Assembly: GCF_047495495.1 (NCBI RefSeq)
Contig: NZ_CP179930.1
Span: 2,941,279 to 3,005,278, forward strand
Reading direction: 5' to 3'
DNA length: 64,000 nucleotides
Source: Zymobacter sp047495495
GTDB taxonomy: Bacteria > Pseudomonadota > Gammaproteobacteria > Pseudomonadales > Halomonadaceae
Positions 62,093 through 64,000 of this stretch are shown here, piece after piece. Numbering within the stretch: the stretch's first letter is position 1; each line of letters starts with the position of its first letter. The translations under genes and the position numbers were made by a program. The notes beneath the pieces were generated by a model, which was given only the letters and a program-made list of their open reading frames with translations, made no database searches and was not told where the DNA came from.

Positions 62093-62323
62093 TCAGGCCA
62101 GTTCCGGCCAGATCAGTTTCCAGTCATCCTGACGGAGTGACTGACGGCTGACGTAGCCTTGGGTAGCACGCTCAATCAGCGCTGCCGCTTTGGCGGAAGG
62201 ACGCTTGTGACCGTAGGCAATGAGACGGAGGTAACTGGCGCTGACCCCGACTTCTTGCAGCGTCGAGTTATCAACGCTTTTGAGCCAATTCAGCAATCGT
62301 TCATTTCTTGGAAGTGCAGCCAT
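62093..62323 (-). CDS. Cro/YdaS-like small HTH regulator
   Basis: A 76-residue DNA-binding protein. STLQEVGVSASYLRLIAYGHKRPSAKAAALIERAT is a YdaS/Cro-type helix-turn-helix. The C-terminal SLRQDDWKLIWPELA (D-W-x-x-I-W-P-E) is the usual ending of phage Cro/YdaS-like antirepressors. AAGGAG lies nine bases before the ATG. There is no toxin or phage partner next to it, so it is probably a prophage remnant. It faces away from the AT-rich region upstream of the LuxR solo. Confidence 0.85.
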   Translation of the reverse strand: MAALPRNERLLNWLKSVDNSTLQEVGVSASYLRLIAYGHKRPSAKAAALIERATQGYVSRQSLRQDDWKLIWPELA

Positions 62324-62673
62324 TTTATATGCTCCTTATGTTGTAAGAAGAGCGTTGTAATTAATATTCGGGTGTAGCAAACATGCGCTAGATTAGGTGC
62401 GAACTAATCAGAGCAACAACTACACATTTTATCAGTGAGTGATTTTGGCTTGTCTTAAAGTACAGTATTACGTGGCGAATTTGGGTGATACCTGATTATA
62501 ACTCACCTGACCTATCGTGTAGTAACAGCACGAAATACAATGAGATAAGACATAATATGCAAAAAACAGTCAAAAAAACGGGTTTATTCCAATAAGTACA
62601 CCCGAGCGCTCAGATAAGCATTTTCCTTTCAGGGCGCTTATCACCCTAATTTATTTTTCCTAATCAAAAAGAT

Positions 62674-62694
62674 AGATAAGGGAAATTCTTATCT
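62674..62694. promoter_or_regulatory. Palindrome upstream of the LuxR solo
   Basis: AGATAAG, seven bases, CTTATCT. It lies 37 bases before the lux-box-like palindrome. Confidence 0.45.
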
Positions 62695-62730
62695 TGATAA
62701 TGGTGGTCACGTGTTATTATATGGTAATAC

Positions 62731-62750
62731 TGCACATGTTATTATGTGCA
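62731..62750. promoter_or_regulatory. lux-box-like 20-base palindrome
   Basis: TGCACAT, six bases, ATGTGCA. It has the 20-base length and full dyad symmetry of LuxR-type operators, about 200 bases upstream of the LuxR solo gene. Confidence 0.5.
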
Positions 62751-62950
62751 TAACTCTACCAAAGGTGAACGCCGTCATGTCCGACTTGCGACTGGTGTGC
62801 TTTACATGGCACTCTTTCAACTCGAAATACCTATAAAAAACACCAGTTCTTCTCTCAAACTGACCTTTCAGTCAGTGTTTCTTACTGAATCCTTTTTTTA
62901 CCGTGAGGAGAACTTTTCAGTCATCGCGATACAAATGAGCATCGTGGGAT

Positions 62951-63655
62951 ATGAATAATTGGCAAATCAACTATATGACCGAGCTGAAGAAGGCCTCGCT
63001 TCTTCAGGACGTGCTCGACATCGCGCAGCACGCCATCCGCTCGCTCGGGCTCGAATATAGCAGCTGGATTGCCTACAACCCTTTCCCACTATCACGCAGG
63101 GATATGTTTGCGCTGACAACGACGGACGACGAATGCCATCGCCGCCTGAAAGCTGGTGAGTTCAACGACAGTCCGATCTTTAGGGCGTTGGAAGAAACAC
63201 AGCAGCCCATCTGCTGGCAGGGCGATGAAAACGACCAGCTACTGGGACAGCAGCCGGAATTTCTCTCCGATTACCGCAGCCTTGGTCGCCGCAGTGGCTG
63301 GGCCCAGACCACGATCGACAATACCGGTACGCGCAGTTTCTTTCTCAACTGCTGTACGCGCATCCTGTCACTGACCGATCTCACCAATATCAGCATCAAC
63401 ATGCAGTGGCTGGCCGCGTCGGTTCATTACAATATGCTGCGCGTCAAAGATCGCGCTGGCGTGAACCTGTCGCTGCGCGAGCGAGAGATCCTGTGCTGGA
63501 CCGGTGATGGCAAAACCGTCAGCGATATCGCGGAAATCTTGGGGCTCAGCGAAAGCACGGTAAATTTTCATTTCAGAAACATCATGAACAAGCTAGGTAC
63601 CCCGAATAAGACCTCCGCCGTAGTCAAAGCGATCTTCCTCGACCTACTCTTCTGA
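62951..63655 (+). CDS. LuxR-family solo regulator (autoinducer-binding domain plus HTH)
   Basis: A 234-residue regulator. The N-terminal half resembles the acyl-homoserine-lactone-binding domain of SdiA/TraR-type proteins (YSSWIAYNPFP, NDSPIFRALEETQQPICW, GRRSGWAQTTIDNTG). The C-terminal half is a LuxR HTH (LSLREREILCWTGDGKTVSDIAEILGLSESTVNFHFRNIMNKLG). No luxI-type synthase is in the window, so it is a solo. It may sense foreign or own signals. The ATG at 62951 overlaps a TAA (ATGAATAA), and its ribosome site is weak. Confidence 0.9.
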   Translation: MNNWQINYMTELKKASLLQDVLDIAQHAIRSLGLEYSSWIAYNPFPLSRRDMFALTTTDDECHRRLKAGEFNDSPIFRALEETQQPICWQGDENDQLLGQQPEFLSDYRSLGRRSGWAQTTIDNTGTRSFFLNCCTRILSLTDLTNISINMQWLAASVHYNMLRVKDRAGVNLSLREREILCWTGDGKTVSDIAEILGLSESTVNFHFRNIMNKLGTPNKTSAVVKAIFLDLLF

Positions 63656-64000
63656 CGTCCTTCTGCTCAATCCATCCCGTCTTTATCCTCTGTTCCCCCG
63701 CGCACCTTACCCACATCCCTGTTATGATGGCCCCCTCGTTTCCGTAAGCGTCAGCCATGTTCATAACGTGCATCTGTTGCCGTTACAGGCAAGGCGAAAC
63801 GACGCGCCTCACTCAAGTTATCCACACCCCTTTGTCACCAGTCGGGTGTGGATAACTTGTTTCGGGGCCGCTAGACTAATGACTCCCGCGCGCAGCATCT
63901 TCGCTGCCACGGTCAGCATTCCAGACGCAGCGCCTGACGCGCTGTGTCTCTGTTTTCGATCACTCCTGATGACCTTCGTCTACGAAGGATGGTGAAGTCG
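63656..64000. other. Terminal region with a DnaA-box hairpin
   Basis: No confident gene. A 38-codon frame at 63879-63995 lacks support. The main feature is the inverted repeat at 63814-63859. A TATGAT (63723-63728) could be a -10 element. Confidence 0.4.
63814..63859. repeat. Inverted repeat with two DnaA boxes
   Basis: CAAGTTATCCACACCC (63814-63829), 14 bases, then the exact complement (63844-63859). Each arm contains the perfect DnaA box TTATCCACA (63818-63826 and, reversed, 63847-63855). No U-run follows, so it is not a clear terminator. Confidence 0.85.

Larger units (their letters stand above)
62324..62950. other. AT-rich control region of the LuxR solo
   Basis: About 630 AT-rich bases with no supported gene. 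Three inverted repeats: GATAAGC/GCTTATC near 62615-62645, AGATAAG-N7-CTTATCT (62674-62694) and TGCACAT-N6-ATGTGCA (62731-62750). A weak 70-codon frame (62746-62958) overlaps the luxR start by its stop and may be a leader, but it has no ribosome site. Confidence 0.5.

Noticed and set aside
62746..62958. 70-codon frame whose stop overlaps the luxR-type start
   Set aside because: No ribosome site and no family. It might be a leader peptide, but the support is too weak for a gene call.
63879..63995. 38-codon frame at the window end
   Set aside because: No ribosome site and no recognisable sequence. The next real gene probably begins beyond the window.
1..64000. tRNA genes, rRNA genes, CRISPR arrays and insertion sequences
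   Set aside because: No GTTCGAATC-type T-arm in a cloverleaf context, no regularly spaced direct repeats and no transposase-like protein were seen.

Overview
The window looks like a chromosomal segment of a gammaproteobacterium of the Halomonadaceae type, with Zymobacter or Carnimonas relatives as my best guess. The reasons are the gene order gmk-rpoZ-spoT-ridA, the oxyR-recG pair and the glnA-ntrB-ntrC operon, a base composition that looks mid to high 50s % GC, and three tandem leaderless levansucrases (GH68), a trait of sugar- or sap-associated members. The genus is an inference. No rRNA, tRNA, CRISPR array, insertion sequence or complete prophage was found.

Layout. 1-6.6 kb: a partial HAD hydrolase, an NAD-type isocitrate dehydrogenase, and a cluster of a MocR regulator diverging from a DMT exporter, a DapA-like aldolase and an AlaA-like aminotransferase. 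An NlpC/P60 lipoprotein follows. 7-9.4 kb: a small Lys/Ala-rich exported protein and an AT-rich two-gene membrane cassette of unknown function. 9.4-13.3 kb: gloA, a small hypothetical gene, wrbA and typA/bipA. 13.8-18.8 kb: a Com-like zinc-finger gene and the three levansucrase paralogues. 19-28.2 kb: a membrane protein, a TerC/Alx-family protein, a minus-strand operon (ClbS-like, IclR, GlcG/HbpS-like, MFS), the divergent qorB/ytfH pair, two tandem glutaredoxin-2 genes and a tail-anchored unknown. 28.4-36.4 kb: gmk, rpoZ, spoT, ridA, an SDR-type epimerase, oxyR and recG. 36.6-39.9 kb: a copper ATPase, its chaperone and a small metallophosphoesterase, followed by an AT-rich gene desert to 40.7 kb.

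40.7-52.7 kb is rich in nitrogen metabolism: a YbeM-like amidase, a sugar/H+ symporter, aspA behind a consensus sigma-54 promoter, a 43-residue basic protein, a LysO-type exporter, and glnA-ntrB-ntrC with two NtrC boxes and a sigma-54 promoter, then an exported gluconolactonase. 52.9-61.7 kb: dgt, periplasmic asparaginase, an NTF2-like protein, an amino-acid permease, a likely orphan structured RNA, yciH/SUI1, an MFS protein and gltP. 61.7-64 kb is AT-rich in part and holds a Cro/YdaS-like regulator and a LuxR solo behind a cluster of palindromes. It ends with a hairpin whose arms are perfect DnaA boxes.

How it fits together (inference): levansucrases split sucrose outside the cell, the symporter imports hexose and the gluconolactonase handles periplasmic sugar lactones. 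Asparaginase, GltP, AspA and GlnA with NtrBC form a route that scavenges acidic amino acids and ammonium, and two of its members carry sigma-54 promoters.
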